64,000 nucleotides of DNA, taken from positions 1 through 64,000 of the forward strand of contig NZ_CALPCV010000009.1 in assembly GCF_943193095.1 (NCBI RefSeq). The letters are read 5' to 3'. Each line of letters starts with the position of its first letter. Within the stretch, counting starts at the first letter, position 1. A program made the translations under genes and the position numbers. The notes below the pieces were generated by a model. That model had not been told where the DNA came from, searched no databases, and worked only from the letters and a program-made list of their open reading frames with translations. Origin of the DNA: Parasutterella muris (GTDB lineage Bacteria; Pseudomonadota; Gammaproteobacteria; Burkholderiales; Burkholderiaceae_F). Positions 34,670-44,033 of this stretch are shown in pieces.

Positions 34670-37264
34670 ATGCCGACAAAGAGAATAATCAACGCGAGAA
34701 ATCGTGCGGTCGTACTTGGCAGCGTTGTCGCACTCTATGTTTTGACGACCGTCTTCTTCCTCCTGCGTGTGAATCAATACACTCAAGATATCTACGATTA
34801 TCCCTATACAGTTTCCTCACAGGCGCGAATTATGCAGAGTCGCCTGTATGACTTCAGAAGTATTTTGCCGGTTGTGTTCGCATCGACAGATTTAGCTCCG
34901 GAGGATATCGAAAGCACATTGGAATCTCAGGAAGCACTTCAGAAAAACAGCATTAAGATCATTGAAAAAAAATACAGAGGTGGTTCTGAAGAATTAAGCA
35001 ATTTAAAGGAAGCGTTATCCAGCCTACAGGCAAAGCGTCGTGAGCTGATCGAGATGACACGACAGGATCCGACTGTCGTAAGCATCATTACCCGCTATAG
35101 CCAGATCGTAGAACCGGCCTTTGTCCGCCTTGACGACGCACTTGACATCATTGCGGATGGGGCAGATAAACGAGGGCAGGAAATTCATGAGCATGCAGAT
35201 AAAATTATCGTATATATCGTTGTTTTTACTATTGTTTTCGGTCTATTCCTGATTTTCTTTATTTACAGCGAGACCAATGAAGTCACTAGGTGGAATAAAC
35301 GAATCCTGCAGAGGGAAAAGCTTCTTAATCTTCTGTGCGCTAGCGTGAACGACGTCTATATCATCTTCACTCGCACAGGTGAACCTGAATTTGTCAGCGC
35401 TAACACCAAGGCAATTCTCGGTATTAACCACACCAACATCCTAAAAGATAAGAATCTTTTTTTTCAGATGCTGAATGATAAAGATAACGAGTGGCTCCAA
35501 AAGTGCCTAACCGACTCTGCTGCTTCATCTTTTGCTCCACGTACGGTTGAACTACGCGGCAGCTCCAGATCCTACAAACTGCATGTCTATCTGATGAGAG
35601 CGGGAGAATCCAGCTGGTTTGTCGTGTCGCTTGTAGATGAAACAGAACAAATTCAGTACCAGAGGACATTGGGCGACGCTCTTCAGTCTGCACAAAATGC
35701 CAGCCGCGCAAAGAGCCAATTTCTTTCGCATATGTCGCATGAGATTCGTACGCCCATGAATGCGATCATTGGTATGACGACAATCGCACTTGCTAAACTC
35801 GACAATAAGGAAAGAGTCAGAGACTGTCTGACAAAAACCATGCAGGCGTCCAGGCATCTGCTTGGACTCATTAATGACATCCTTGATATGTCTAAGATCG
35901 AAAGCAATAAACTTGTGCTGTCTCAGGAGCCGTTCAATCTAAAGGATGCAATTCACAATCTAATGAATCTTGTTGACCCTCAAGCCAAGAGCAAAGGTGT
36001 GAATTTTGAGGTCACTATGAGCGGAGTCAAGCATGAGTCTTTTGTTGGAGATGCTCTTCGAACGAATCAAATTCTGATCAACATTCTCGCCAATGCCATT
36101 AAATTTACTCCAGAAGGCGGCAGTGTTCGTATGAGAATGTTCGAGAAAGCTACGAGTCCTAGCCGTGTTCGTTTAAAATTCGAAATTTCTGATACCGGTA
36201 TCGGAATGGATGAAGAATTTCTTCAGCGAGCATTCCTTCCGTTTGAGCAGGCTTCTGGCGATATCAGTAAGAAGTTCGGAGGATCCGGCTTAGGGCTTGC
36301 CATCACCTATAACCTTGTCAGTCTTATGGGAGGGACGATTTTCGCAAAAAGCGAACTTGGTAAAGGTTCAACTTTTACCGTAGATATTCCTTTCGGATTA
36401 ACTGATGAATCGGCTGAACATGACGAGGGGCTGAGAGAGTTAAAAGCGCTTGTTGTTGATGACGATAAAGATACCTGTGAACACGCGTGTCTGCTTTTAG
36501 GCCAGCTTGGACAAAAGACTGAGTTTGCATTGAGCGGCAGAGAAGGAATCGAAAAGATCGAACAGTCTCTGGAAGAAGGAGACCCGTTTGACGTCTGCTT
36601 CCTTGATTGGAAGATGCCGGAAATGGACGGAGAGGAAACTGCCTGTAAGATTCGAGAAATCGTCGGACCTGAAACTCTCATCATCATTATCAGTGCTTAT
36701 GATTGGTCACCAATTGAAAAGAGAGCGAGAGAAGCCGGAGTTAACGGATTTATCGCTAAACCTTTCTTCACATCTTCCTTCTATGACTGCCTGAAGGCAA
36801 ACGACGTTAATAGAAAAAATGAAACTGAAAAGCAGGCAACGCAGCCCGCGCATCATCCGACCATAAAAAAACGTATTCTGCTGGCAGAAGACAACGTCTT
36901 TAATGCTGAAGTTGCAGAAGAGTTTCTAGATATGGCTGGCTATGAGGTTGAAGTTCAGACAAATGGGAAAAAAGCGTTTGAAGCTTTTGAGCAGCGTCCT
37001 ACCGGGTACTATGATTTGATCTTTATGGATATTCAGATGCCGGAAATGAACGGACTGGAAGCTACAAGGAAAATACGTCAACTCGATAGAAAAGACGCAA
37101 AAGAGATTCCAATCGTCGCCATGACCGCCAATGCGTTCTCTGAAGATGTTTCAATATCTTTGGAAGCCGGTATGAATGATCATATTTCCAAGCCGCTGGA
37201 ACTCAAAAGGCTCTATCAGGTATTGGGAAAATATTTGGGAACTGATCCAAAAAATAAAGAATAG
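34670..37264 (+). CDS. hybrid sensor histidine kinase with two receiver domains
   Basis: 864 residues. Two membrane helices (~11-31 and ~183-203) bracket a periplasmic helical sensor; a PAS-like segment lies at ~215-330. The HisKA H-box is FLSHMSHEIRTPMNAIIGMT (~360), with HATPase motifs NAIKFTPEGG and GSGLGLAITYNL. Receiver 1 (ALVVDDDKDTC, FLDWKMPEMDG) and receiver 2 (RILLAEDNVFN, FMDIQMPEMNG) are both intact. There is no Hpt domain, so a separate phosphotransfer protein is expected, as in BarA/ArcB-type relays. The signal and output are unknown. It is divergent from ktrB across 220 bp. Confidence 0.92.
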   Translation: MPTKRIINARNRAVVLGSVVALYVLTTVFFLLRVNQYTQDIYDYPYTVSSQARIMQSRLYDFRSILPVVFASTDLAPEDIESTLESQEALQKNSIKIIEKKYRGGSEELSNLKEALSSLQAKRRELIEMTRQDPTVVSIITRYSQIVEPAFVRLDDALDIIADGADKRGQEIHEHADKIIVYIVVFTIVFGLFLIFFIYSETNEVTRWNKRILQREKLLNLLCASVNDVYIIFTRTGEPEFVSANTKAILGINHTNILKDKNLFFQMLNDKDNEWLQKCLTDSAASSFAPRTVELRGSSRSYKLHVYLMRAGESSWFVVSLVDETEQIQYQRTLGDALQSAQNASRAKSQFLSHMSHEIRTPMNAIIGMTTIALAKLDNKERVRDCLTKTMQASRHLLGLINDILDMSKIESNKLVLSQEPFNLKDAIHNLMNLVDPQAKSKGVNFEVTMSGVKHESFVGDALRTNQILINILANAIKFTPEGGSVRMRMFEKATSPSRVRLKFEISDTGIGMDEEFLQRAFLPFEQASGDISKKFGGSGLGLAITYNLVSLMGGTIFAKSELGKGSTFTVDIPFGLTDESAEHDEGLRELKALVVDDDKDTCEHACLLLGQLGQKTEFALSGREGIEKIEQSLEEGDPFDVCFLDWKMPEMDGEETACKIREIVGPETLIIIISAYDWSPIEKRAREAGVNGFIAKPFFTSSFYDCLKANDVNRKNETEKQATQPAHHPTIKKRILLAEDNVFNAEVAEEFLDMAGYEVEVQTNGKKAFEAFEQRPTGYYDLIFMDIQMPEMNGLEATRKIRQLDRKDAKEIPIVAMTANAFSEDVSISLEAGMNDHISKPLELKRLYQVLGKYLGTDPKNKE

Positions 37265-37274
37265 AAGTGTTTTT

Positions 37275-37299
37275 GAGGCTTCTGCTAGGCAGAAACCTC
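37275..37299. terminator. bidirectional hairpin between convergent genes
   Basis: GAGGCTTCTGC and GCAGAAACCTC pair with one mismatch around TAG in the 48-bp convergent gap between the hybrid kinase and the HMA protein. Confidence 0.6.
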
Positions 37300-37312
37300 A
37301 TTCAGACAGGAG

Positions 37313-37762
37313 CTACCGAAGCATATTCTTTCGATAGCGATAAGTATGAAGTGCGGCAAGGGCAACAAAGACCGCTCCTGCCGCAGTGTGGAGTTTGAAT
37401 CCTTTGAATGCGAGAGCTGCTAATGAGGTTAAACCGCATACCAGCATACCCTTGTTTTCAAAAAGTCTCATCTCTTTGCTGCGCAGCATTTTCTTCGTCC
37501 TATGAGACAGAGTCGGCAGCGGTTTTGCATGAGGAACAACCTCATTAAAAACATGTGCTAAACCCCTTCTTTCAAAAGTGTGGGGATCATACTCAAGCAA
37601 AACAGAACCAGTAATCTGGTTCACGTCAGCCTTACGGACACCTTCAAGAGTTTTAAGCTCTTCCAACATCCGTTCAGCTGTTTTTAAATTCTTAAGAGCC
37701 GGGACGCGAAGACGCATGCGTCCCTTAGTATCGCTCACAATAAAATTATTCAAGCGCTTCAT
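37313..37762 (-). CDS. HMA-domain protein with C-terminal membrane hairpin
   Basis: About 149 residues from the ATG at 37762, which has GGAG upstream and overlaps the LysR-ATPase fusion by 17 bp. Residues ~1-65 form a heavy-metal-associated ferredoxin-like domain (GRMRLRVPALKNLKTAERML, SVLLEYDP) that lacks the CxxC metal site. Two hydrophobic helices follow near 95-140. Such modules are often N-terminal parts or partners of P1B ATPases, so here it may supply the piece missing from the ATPase next to it. Confidence 0.75.
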   Translation of the reverse strand: MKRLNNFIVSDTKGRMRLRVPALKNLKTAERMLEELKTLEGVRKADVNQITGSVLLEYDPHTFERRGLAHVFNEVVPHAKPLPTLSHRTKKMLRSKEMRLFENKGMLVCGLTSLAALAFKGFKLHTAAGAVFVALAALHTYRYRKNMLR

Positions 37763-40463
37763 CGCTATACTCCAATTCCAGAATTTCTTCCTGATCGTAT
37801 TTTTCAGCCAACTTCGGCTGCTGTGCGCTCCATGCGACGCCGAGCGTTGTGACATTGTGCAGAACAGCTCCGGTCGCAGGCATAATCAGCCCTAAAAGGC
37901 CGCCGGCCAGGTATGTCGAATTCAGTCCGATCGTAATCTGGAAGTTTTCTTCGATTCGCCGATAAGTCTTTTGTCCGAGCTCAATCGCCACGGGAAGCTG
38001 CGTCAAGTCAGAGTTCAGTAAGACAACCGAAGCGACTTCTTTTGCCAGATCCGCCCCGTCAGAAAGCGTTACACCGACAGTTGCCGCTGAGAGTGCAGGA
38101 GAATCATTAATGCCGTCTCCGATCATTAAGACCTTTCTTCCTTCATTTTCCATTCTGCGGACAATGTCGGACTTCCCTGTCGGAAGAACCTGCGAGAAAT
38201 ATTTCGTAATACCAAGACGACGCGCAACGTTCGCTGCTGTCCTCGGACCGTCTCCGGTAATCATCGCGATATTATTGATACCCAGAAGTTTCAGATTTTG
38301 AATGACATCTTTCGCTTCAGGCCGAATCGGATCCTCGACGCCAATCAAACCGCTTAACGTGCAGCCGACCACAAAATAAAGAACTGAATGCCCTTTCGAG
38401 GCAATTCTGTCGATCTCAGGCTGAGCAAAAGAACAATCCACGCCCTCATCATCCTCCACAAAATGACGCGAGCCGATCAGCAGTCTTTCTCCGTGCAGTT
38501 TAGATGCGATACCATGGCCGACAATGTATTCGACTTCGGCATGTTCTTCTTCATGCTGCAAGTGTCTTTCCGCTGCGGCGCGAACAACAGCGCGAGCCAC
38601 AGGGTGCGGGAAATGTTCTTCCAAGCATGCCGCCATGCGCAGAATTTCTTTTTCGGACCATTTCGAATCCAAAGGTACAACGCACGACACTTTCGGAGAA
38701 GAAACCGTCAGAGTGCCGGTCTTATCAAATACCACCGTGTCAACCTGAGCTAAGGCTTCAAGATACTTACCTCCCTTGATCAAAATCTTGTGGTTTGCCG
38801 CTTCCTTCATCGCGCTGAGAAATGCGATCGGTGTTGCCAGTTTCAGCGCGCATGAGTAATCAACCATCAGGACGGCAGCAACCTTAGCCAAGTTTCTTGT
38901 CACCGCGCCAACGACTCCAGCCAGTAAGAAGCTATAGGGCACGATCGTATCCGCAAGCCGCATAGCTTTTGCCTCAATTCCTGCCTTTGTCTTCTCACTG
39001 TTTTCAATAAATTCGACGATCTTATTAAGACGGCTTTCAGAGCCGATTGCGGTAGGTCTGATTAAAAGTTCGCCCTCTTCCACTGTTGTACCGGCAAATA
39101 CAACGTTCCCAGCTGTGCGGTGTACCGGAAGCGGCTCACCAGTCATGGAAACCTGATTCACCATACCGTCCCCGCCAACTACTTCACCGTCAGCCGCGAT
39201 AGCGCTGCCCGCTCTGACTACAAGAATGTCGTATTTCGTTAAAGAGGAGAACGGAACTTCGAAATCTTCACCGTCTTTGCGGATCCATACTGTGTCAACA
39301 TTAACTGCCAAGGACTCGGTTAGATTTTCCATCGTCTTGCGCCGCGTCCACTCTTCAAGGCTTTCACCCAAGCCGAGAAGCAGAGCAGTTGTTGCCGCAG
39401 TTTTGAAATCCCTCATCACTAACGCGATCGCGACAGAACTTAGATCTAAAACTTCAACAGTGATCTTGCCTCTGAAGAGCTGTTTAAACCCGTCAAAAAA
39501 GATATCTTTCGTTCCGGAAATAAACATCCCAAGCCGCAAAGGAAACGGCAGGAAAGAACCGAAAAGCAGTCTTAATGAAGGCCAAAACGTCACATCCGAG
39601 ATGACACTTGTACCCGTCGGAATCGTTTTAGGCATTGTACGAACTTCGTACTCGCTGTCGGACAAGACATGCTCAACAGCCTTGAGCGCAGAAAATTTCG
39701 TTATAGCCGCAGCGGCGTGACGAGGAATGGTTGTCAGGGCATTCGTGCCTGTTAATAAAGCAGGGATTGCACTGAAATGAGACGTAGAAACCAGCACACG
39801 CCTTTTCTTTCCAAGCGACGAGAGGATTTCGTCCACAAGACCGTAGTAACCTCCGCTGGACACCAAAATATGGCCCCGATCAACATAAGTCTCCAAATTC
39901 CAGTCGGCTGTACCGAATGTATTCGGATCGATCAGGCATCCATAATTTCCGCTTCCGACCTCTACAGAACAGACACTGTCGCTTCGTGTGCCGCCGCTCG
40001 TCACAGCGAGATCTATCGATCGGGAAAGCAGCATCTCCTCCACTAAAACTGAATTGGTTTGAACAAATCTCAATCGAGTACAAGTCGGAATGCGTTTGGT
40101 GAGTTCGACCATGTCAGACCCCATCGCCAGCTCGAAATCATCGGACATTCCAATCGTGATCGTCCTGCCGTTGAAAAGCCCCGAGCGGCTTGAAAAAAGT
40201 TCAAAGGTTTGCGAGAAACGCTCCAGCATCTCACGAAGTGTTGGATAGAGCTGATTCGCAAATAAAGTCGGCGTCAATCCTCTTCCGTTTCGAACGAACA
40301 ATGGATCGCTGTAGAGCGTTCTTAACTTCGCCAGAGAAGCGGAAACGGCTGACTGAGTTTGATTAAGCCGTAGTCCGGCTCTTGTTGCACTTTTTTCTTC
40401 ATATACAGCAACAAAGACTCTGACTAAATTTAAATCAATTGAATCGATATTAATCTCGTTCAT
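37746..40463 (-). CDS. LysR regulator fused in frame to a P1B-type heavy-metal ATPase
   Basis: One uninterrupted frame of about 905 residues. Residues 1-~275 are a near-complete LysR protein: HTH LNLVRVFVAVYEEKSATRAG onward, LRTLYSDPLFVRNGRGLTPT, and a substrate domain to LTTIPRHAAAAI. From ~280 the frame continues as a P1B ATPase: membrane segments, TGEPLPV (actuator), a membrane metal motif SCALKLATP (no CPC), phosphorylated Asp in FDKTGTLT (~580), HP in EHFPHPVA, TGDGP and GDGINDSP. The ATPase lacks its own N-terminal metal-binding domain. Start 40463 is preferred to 40493, with GGAG upstream. An internal ATG at 39635 marks the join and follows a 15-bp inverted repeat, so a separate ATPase might also be translated. 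It is divergent from a nitrilase gene. I know of no such domain combination. Confidence 0.85.
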   Translation of the reverse strand: MNEINIDSIDLNLVRVFVAVYEEKSATRAGLRLNQTQSAVSASLAKLRTLYSDPLFVRNGRGLTPTLFANQLYPTLREMLERFSQTFELFSSRSGLFNGRTITIGMSDDFELAMGSDMVELTKRIPTCTRLRFVQTNSVLVEEMLLSRSIDLAVTSGGTRSDSVCSVEVGSGNYGCLIDPNTFGTADWNLETYVDRGHILVSSGGYYGLVDEILSSLGKKRRVLVSTSHFSAIPALLTGTNALTTIPRHAAAAITKFSALKAVEHVLSDSEYEVRTMPKTIPTGTSVISDVTFWPSLRLLFGSFLPFPLRLGMFISGTKDIFFDGFKQLFRGKITVEVLDLSSVAIALVMRDFKTAATTALLLGLGESLEEWTRRKTMENLTESLAVNVDTVWIRKDGEDFEVPFSSLTKYDILVVRAGSAIAADGEVVGGDGMVNQVSMTGEPLPVHRTAGNVVFAGTTVEEGELLIRPTAIGSESRLNKIVEFIENSEKTKAGIEAKAMRLADTIVPYSFLLAGVVGAVTRNLAKVAAVLMVDYSCALKLATPIAFLSAMKEAANHKILIKGGKYLEALAQVDTVVFDKTGTLTVSSPKVSCVVPLDSKWSEKEILRMAACLEEHFPHPVARAVVRAAAERHLQHEEEHAEVEYIVGHGIASKLHGERLLIGSRHFVEDDEGVDCSFAQPEIDRIASKGHSVLYFVVGCTLSGLIGVEDPIRPEAKDVIQNLKLLGINNIAMITGDGPRTAANVARRLGITKYFSQVLPTGKSDIVRRMENEGRKVLMIGDGINDSPALSAATVGVTLSDGADLAKEVASVVLLNSDLTQLPVAIELGQKTYRRIEENFQITIGLNSTYLAGGLLGLIMPATGAVLHNVTTLGVAWSAQQPKLAEKYDQEEILELEYSDEALE
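39637..39651. repeat. inverted repeat at the LysR/ATPase junction
   Basis: GTACGAA-C-TTCGTAC, a perfect 7-bp inverted repeat, sits immediately before the internal ATG where LysR homology gives way to ATPase homology. It could be a scar of the rearrangement or a hairpin that influences internal initiation. Confidence 0.45.
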
Positions 40464-40499
40464 ATCTCTTATTTCTCCTCGCCGTATTCGCAAGTCAGC

Positions 40500-40518
40500 T
40501 TAAGTCAGAAAATCTTAA
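40500..40518. promoter_or_regulatory. LysR-box-like inverted repeat in the divergent promoter
   Basis: TTAAG-N9-CTTAA contains the T-N11-A core of LysR-type operators and lies in the 93-bp gap between the LysR-ATPase fusion and the nitrilase gene. This is the classical location for a LysR protein that controls its divergent neighbour. Confidence 0.45.
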
Positions 40519-40556
40519 CTGTAGCCCTCATCCATCTAATTCTAAAGGAGAAAATC

Positions 40557-41504
40557 ATGAGCAAACATATAGTTGCGGCGCTTCAAATCGGAAGTGATCT
40601 TATCGAAGGAAAAGCCAAGACATTAGAAAAAATCATGTCTTACGAACAGGCAATCATTGATTCGAAAGCTGAACTTGTCGTGATGCCCGAGGCTCTTCTC
40701 GGCGGATATCCGAAAGGAGAAATCTTTGGTGCATATCTAGGGTACCGATTGCCTGAAGGACGTGCCGACTTTGCCGCCTACTACGAAAACGCCATTGACG
40801 TTCCCGGGCCTGAATGCGAGGAACTCGCCGCTCTTTCTGCTCGCACTGGAGCTTCCTTAGTCGTCGGATGCATTGAGAAGACTCCCCATGCTCTTTACTG
40901 CTCCGCGCTCTTCTTCGACCCCGAAAGCGGACTTGCCGCTAAACACAGAAAGCTTCTTCCAACCGCATCTGAGCGACTCGTTTGGGGCATGGGAGACGGG
41001 TCCACACTTCCGGTTGTGCAGACAAAAGCCGGCAAAGTCGGCGCCTGCATCTGCTGGGAAAATCATATGCCGCTGCTTCGCTCCTACATGTATGCCAAAG
41101 GAGTAGAGGTTTACTGCGCTCCGACGGTCGACTGCCGCGATCAGTGGCAGCACTCAATGAAACACATCGCGCATGAGGGGCGCTGCTTTGTGGTAACCGC
41201 TGTCCAGTACCTACCGTCTCCGGAAGCCTTAGGCAAAACCGTTCCACACTGGAAGGACGATGAAGAACTGATGCGCGGCGGCTCCGTCATCGTTGACCCG
41301 ATGGGGCAGGTACTTGCCGGACCTCTATATCACAAAGAAGGTTTGGTCAGTGCTGAGATCGATCTCGAGGACATCGTCAAAGCAAAGTATGACATGGATG
41401 TTTCCAGTCACTACGCCCGTCCCGACGTGTTCTCTCTGCATGTAGATACAAGACCAAAAAAAACCGTTGTTGAGACCGTCGTCACTGAAGTGATCTCTAA
41501 ATAA
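40557..41504 (+). CDS. nitrilase-superfamily carbon-nitrogen hydrolase
   Basis: 315 residues with the full Glu-Lys-Cys triad: Glu45 in VVMPEALLGGYPKG, Lys132 in KHRKLLPTASER and Cys166 in GACICWENHMP. The GGYPKG and CWE wording points to branch-1 (true) nitrilases, which turn nitriles into acids and ammonia, rather than amidases. AGGAG precedes the ATG. It is followed by a permease gene and divergent from a LysR-bearing gene, so it is probably an inducible uptake-and-hydrolysis pair. Confidence 0.88.
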   Translation: MSKHIVAALQIGSDLIEGKAKTLEKIMSYEQAIIDSKAELVVMPEALLGGYPKGEIFGAYLGYRLPEGRADFAAYYENAIDVPGPECEELAALSARTGASLVVGCIEKTPHALYCSALFFDPESGLAAKHRKLLPTASERLVWGMGDGSTLPVVQTKAGKVGACICWENHMPLLRSYMYAKGVEVYCAPTVDCRDQWQHSMKHIAHEGRCFVVTAVQYLPSPEALGKTVPHWKDDEELMRGGSVIVDPMGQVLAGPLYHKEGLVSAEIDLEDIVKAKYDMDVSSHYARPDVFSLHVDTRPKKTVVETVVTEVISK

Positions 41505-41518
41505 CAAACCTCATGTTC

Positions 41519-41539
41519 GGGCACGTCTCAGACGTGCCC
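41519..41539 (+). terminator. hairpin between nitrilase and permease genes
   Basis: A 9-bp perfect stem GGGCACGTC / GACGTGCCC with a TCA loop is followed by ATTTTCTC. It is probably a partial terminator that lowers permease expression; the permease ribosome binding site (CAGGAG) follows directly. Confidence 0.65.
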
Positions 41540-41558
41540 ATTTTCTCAGGAGACAAAT

Positions 41559-42848
41559 ATGACCGGCGTGATACTTGCTCAGATTGTTGTCGTAGTTACG
41601 CTCATTCTCATGATTATCGGCAAAACGCCGATGTACATCACCGCAGTTGTCGGCTCCACGATTGCAGCTCTGCTGGCCGGAATTCCGCTTTACGGCGCAG
41701 ACCCTGTAACCATTAAAGGCCTGTTGATTGGCGGTTTAAATCCCGTACTAATTGATATGGGCGGCATTCTTCTTTTTATAGGCATTATGCAGTCAACCGG
41801 TTTTCTCCATGTCATCATCGGAGATATTATTAAAGCCGGTAACTATATTGGAGGCGGTCCCGGAATTATCACTGCGGCAGCAGCGGTCGCCGGCGGTATC
41901 GGCATGATGGTGGGCTTTACTCAGGCCGCTATTACCGGCGTTGTCGCAGGTCCTGCCGCTATTAAGCTCGGAGTGGATAGGAATGAAGCCGCCGGTGCGC
42001 TGCAGCACGCGAACATTCTCGGCTGCGGAGCCGGCTTCTCGCACCCGACTGTTGTCGGCATTCTGGCAATTTCCGGGATCGGCTACGGCATGGTAAACGT
42101 TTGGGGGTTCGTGGTTGCCGCCGCGGTTATGAGCATAGCCTGGTATCGGATGAGAACACACGTTCGAAAGGAAGGATTTGTTAAAAAAATGAGCGCCGAA
42201 GAGATTAAGCAGCTTCTCGATAAATTCAATAAAGACAAAAAAGCAAATGTTTCTTCCTGGATTGCATTCACTCCGTTCATCATCCTTATTGTCGCCGCTT
42301 CAAGCGGAGCTCCGATCTTCATCGTGTGCTTTTTCTGCGCACTGCTGACGTCTTTACTTGCTCGTCGTGATCTTCAGAAGAGCCAGGGAGAGATGATTGA
42401 AGGCGTCAGAATGATCGCTGTGCCTTTCATCGCGACCATTGTTTTCCTTTTCATGTCCGGCGTGATTAAAAATACGGGTTTCGTGGACACCATTGCGAAA
42501 TTCTTTGAACCGCTGCTCGCCTACTCGCCAGAGCTTCTGATGTTCCTGATTTCAATTATCACCGGCATCATCACGCAGAGCCTTGCAGCCTCTTCTGCAA
42601 TCCTGCTTCCGTTTCTCTCCGTCGTGCTGACTGCAGGAGCCGATCCGATGGCAAGCTCCGTTGCCGCCATCGCCGGGGCCAATATTGGTCAGTACTACCT
42701 GACAGGCGGTCCGGTTTCCGGCTTAAATACTGTGATCCCTGTTGTTCCCGGTTCTGACTTAGTGAAGGCCAACTTGTTCCAAAGACCGAACTATCTCTTT
42801 GGATTCGTTGTCGCAGGCTGTATTGTCGCAGCACTGACATTCCTCTAA
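41559..42848 (+). CDS. GntP/CitMHS-like carboxylate permease (ion transporter superfamily)
   Basis: 429 residues with about 12 hydrophobic segments. Marks include GGLNPVLIDMGGILLFIG, the re-entrant GFTQAAITGVVAGPAA in the first half and TQSLAASSAILLPFL in the second, and AGANIGQYYLTGGPVS. It should import a carboxylate or related solute, perhaps the nitrilase substrate or product. The exact subfamily is uncertain. Confidence 0.75.
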   Translation: MTGVILAQIVVVVTLILMIIGKTPMYITAVVGSTIAALLAGIPLYGADPVTIKGLLIGGLNPVLIDMGGILLFIGIMQSTGFLHVIIGDIIKAGNYIGGGPGIITAAAAVAGGIGMMVGFTQAAITGVVAGPAAIKLGVDRNEAAGALQHANILGCGAGFSHPTVVGILAISGIGYGMVNVWGFVVAAAVMSIAWYRMRTHVRKEGFVKKMSAEEIKQLLDKFNKDKKANVSSWIAFTPFIILIVAASSGAPIFIVCFFCALLTSLLARRDLQKSQGEMIEGVRMIAVPFIATIVFLFMSGVIKNTGFVDTIAKFFEPLLAYSPELLMFLISIITGIITQSLAASSAILLPFLSVVLTAGADPMASSVAAIAGANIGQYYLTGGPVSGLNTVIPVVPGSDLVKANLFQRPNYLFGFVVAGCIVAALTFL

Positions 42849-42885
42849 GAAGAAATACCTTATTAAATAATCCTTCCTCCTTTTG

Positions 42886-42916
42886 CAGGCTGTCTTTCGG
42901 GCGGCCTGCTCTTTTA
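42886..42916 (+). terminator. intrinsic terminator after the permease gene
   Basis: GCAGGCTGTC pairs with GGCGGCCTGC (two G-U pairs) around TTTCG, then TCTTTTA. It closes the nitrilase-permease unit before the convergent HAD gene. Confidence 0.75.
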
Positions 42917-42932
42917 TTCGCATAGGAAATCG

Positions 42933-43838
42933 TCAGAGATGGCGAGGCGTGCCGGCCGGCTGCTGATAAATTCGATTTTTTTCTTCGATAATCGCTTGAG
43001 CGCGTTCCTCCAGCCGCCGCATGATCCAAAGTACTGCTGTGGAGTCTTCGCGGTAATCAGCCTCAGCGATCATCTGAACACGGTCGTCCCTTCTCAGCTT
43101 ATCCACCTGAACGAAAGCCTCATTGCTGCCCTTCGGGTATACAGCCAAGGTTGCTCCGCCTTTTTCGTTAATCAGAGAAAACGCCGGAACGTCGCTCGGG
43201 CCGTCCGCAACATAAACCATATTGCGAAAACGCACACGTCTTTCGCTTTCCGGAATTTTAGAATTCACATCAATTGACGCGCCTTCGACCACGCCAACGC
43301 CTTTGTTAATCTCAAAAATCGCTTTGGTTTTAGATGTATTGTCCAGACTATATGCAATCTTGCCAAGATGACGCAGTCCGTTCTCCTCAACATCAACCAG
43401 TTCCGCGCCCCAGACATGCTTTACGTGCGGGAAAATGTCGGATCCTATAATCATTCGTTTCAGGCCGGTGCTGACGATATAGTTCTCGAATGTAATACCG
43501 GCATCTCGATACTGAGGTTCATCGTTGAGCTTATTGACGGCGGTAAATAAATCCACCGCGCCTTCATAAAACTCAATTTCTTTTCCGAATCGGACGAGCA
43601 AATCGTTATTTAGTCCCTCAAACATTCCGCCTTTTTTACTGAATTCAAGAAACCGATTAAGGTAGAAAGAGTCTTCATTAACATCAAGTCCTTGGTCCCG
43701 AAGCGCTTGTATCTCTTTGCGGTTTTCCGCCCAGAATTGAGCGCCGTCAAATTTGTAGTGTTTGAAGATCGGTTCCTGCATGTAGTTAGGAATAAGCGTC
43801 TTGTCGAAGTCCCAAATCGTTGCGATCACATCAGCCAT
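42933..43838 (-). CDS. HAD-superfamily hydrolase
   Basis: 301 residues with motif I IWDFDKTLIPNYM (nucleophile Asp and acid/base Asp), motif II IVSTGLK, and motif III/IV VYVADGPSDVPAFSL. The cap lies between I and II (~20-110). HAD enzymes of this shape are phosphatases of small molecules. The gene is divergent from the threonine synthase-like gene. Substrate unknown. Confidence 0.85.
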   Translation of the reverse strand: MADVIATIWDFDKTLIPNYMQEPIFKHYKFDGAQFWAENRKEIQALRDQGLDVNEDSFYLNRFLEFSKKGGMFEGLNNDLLVRFGKEIEFYEGAVDLFTAVNKLNDEPQYRDAGITFENYIVSTGLKRMIIGSDIFPHVKHVWGAELVDVEENGLRHLGKIAYSLDNTSKTKAIFEINKGVGVVEGASIDVNSKIPESERRVRFRNMVYVADGPSDVPAFSLINEKGGATLAVYPKGSNEAFVQVDKLRRDDRVQMIAEADYREDSTAVLWIMRRLEERAQAIIEEKNRIYQQPAGTPRHL

Positions 43839-44033
43839 AATTACTCACCTTTTTCTAATATTTTAAAGGGATTAGAGCAATTATCTTTTTGATTCTCTGC
43901 TCTTTTGAAGTAAAAAGGGACAGCCACTCATCACTGCCCGCAGAGATTAAAAATCCTCATGAGCAACATCTTTCTTTCCGTCTTTGATCATTAAAATAAT
44001 TTCACAGCCAAATCCATTTAAAGGAAACAAGAC

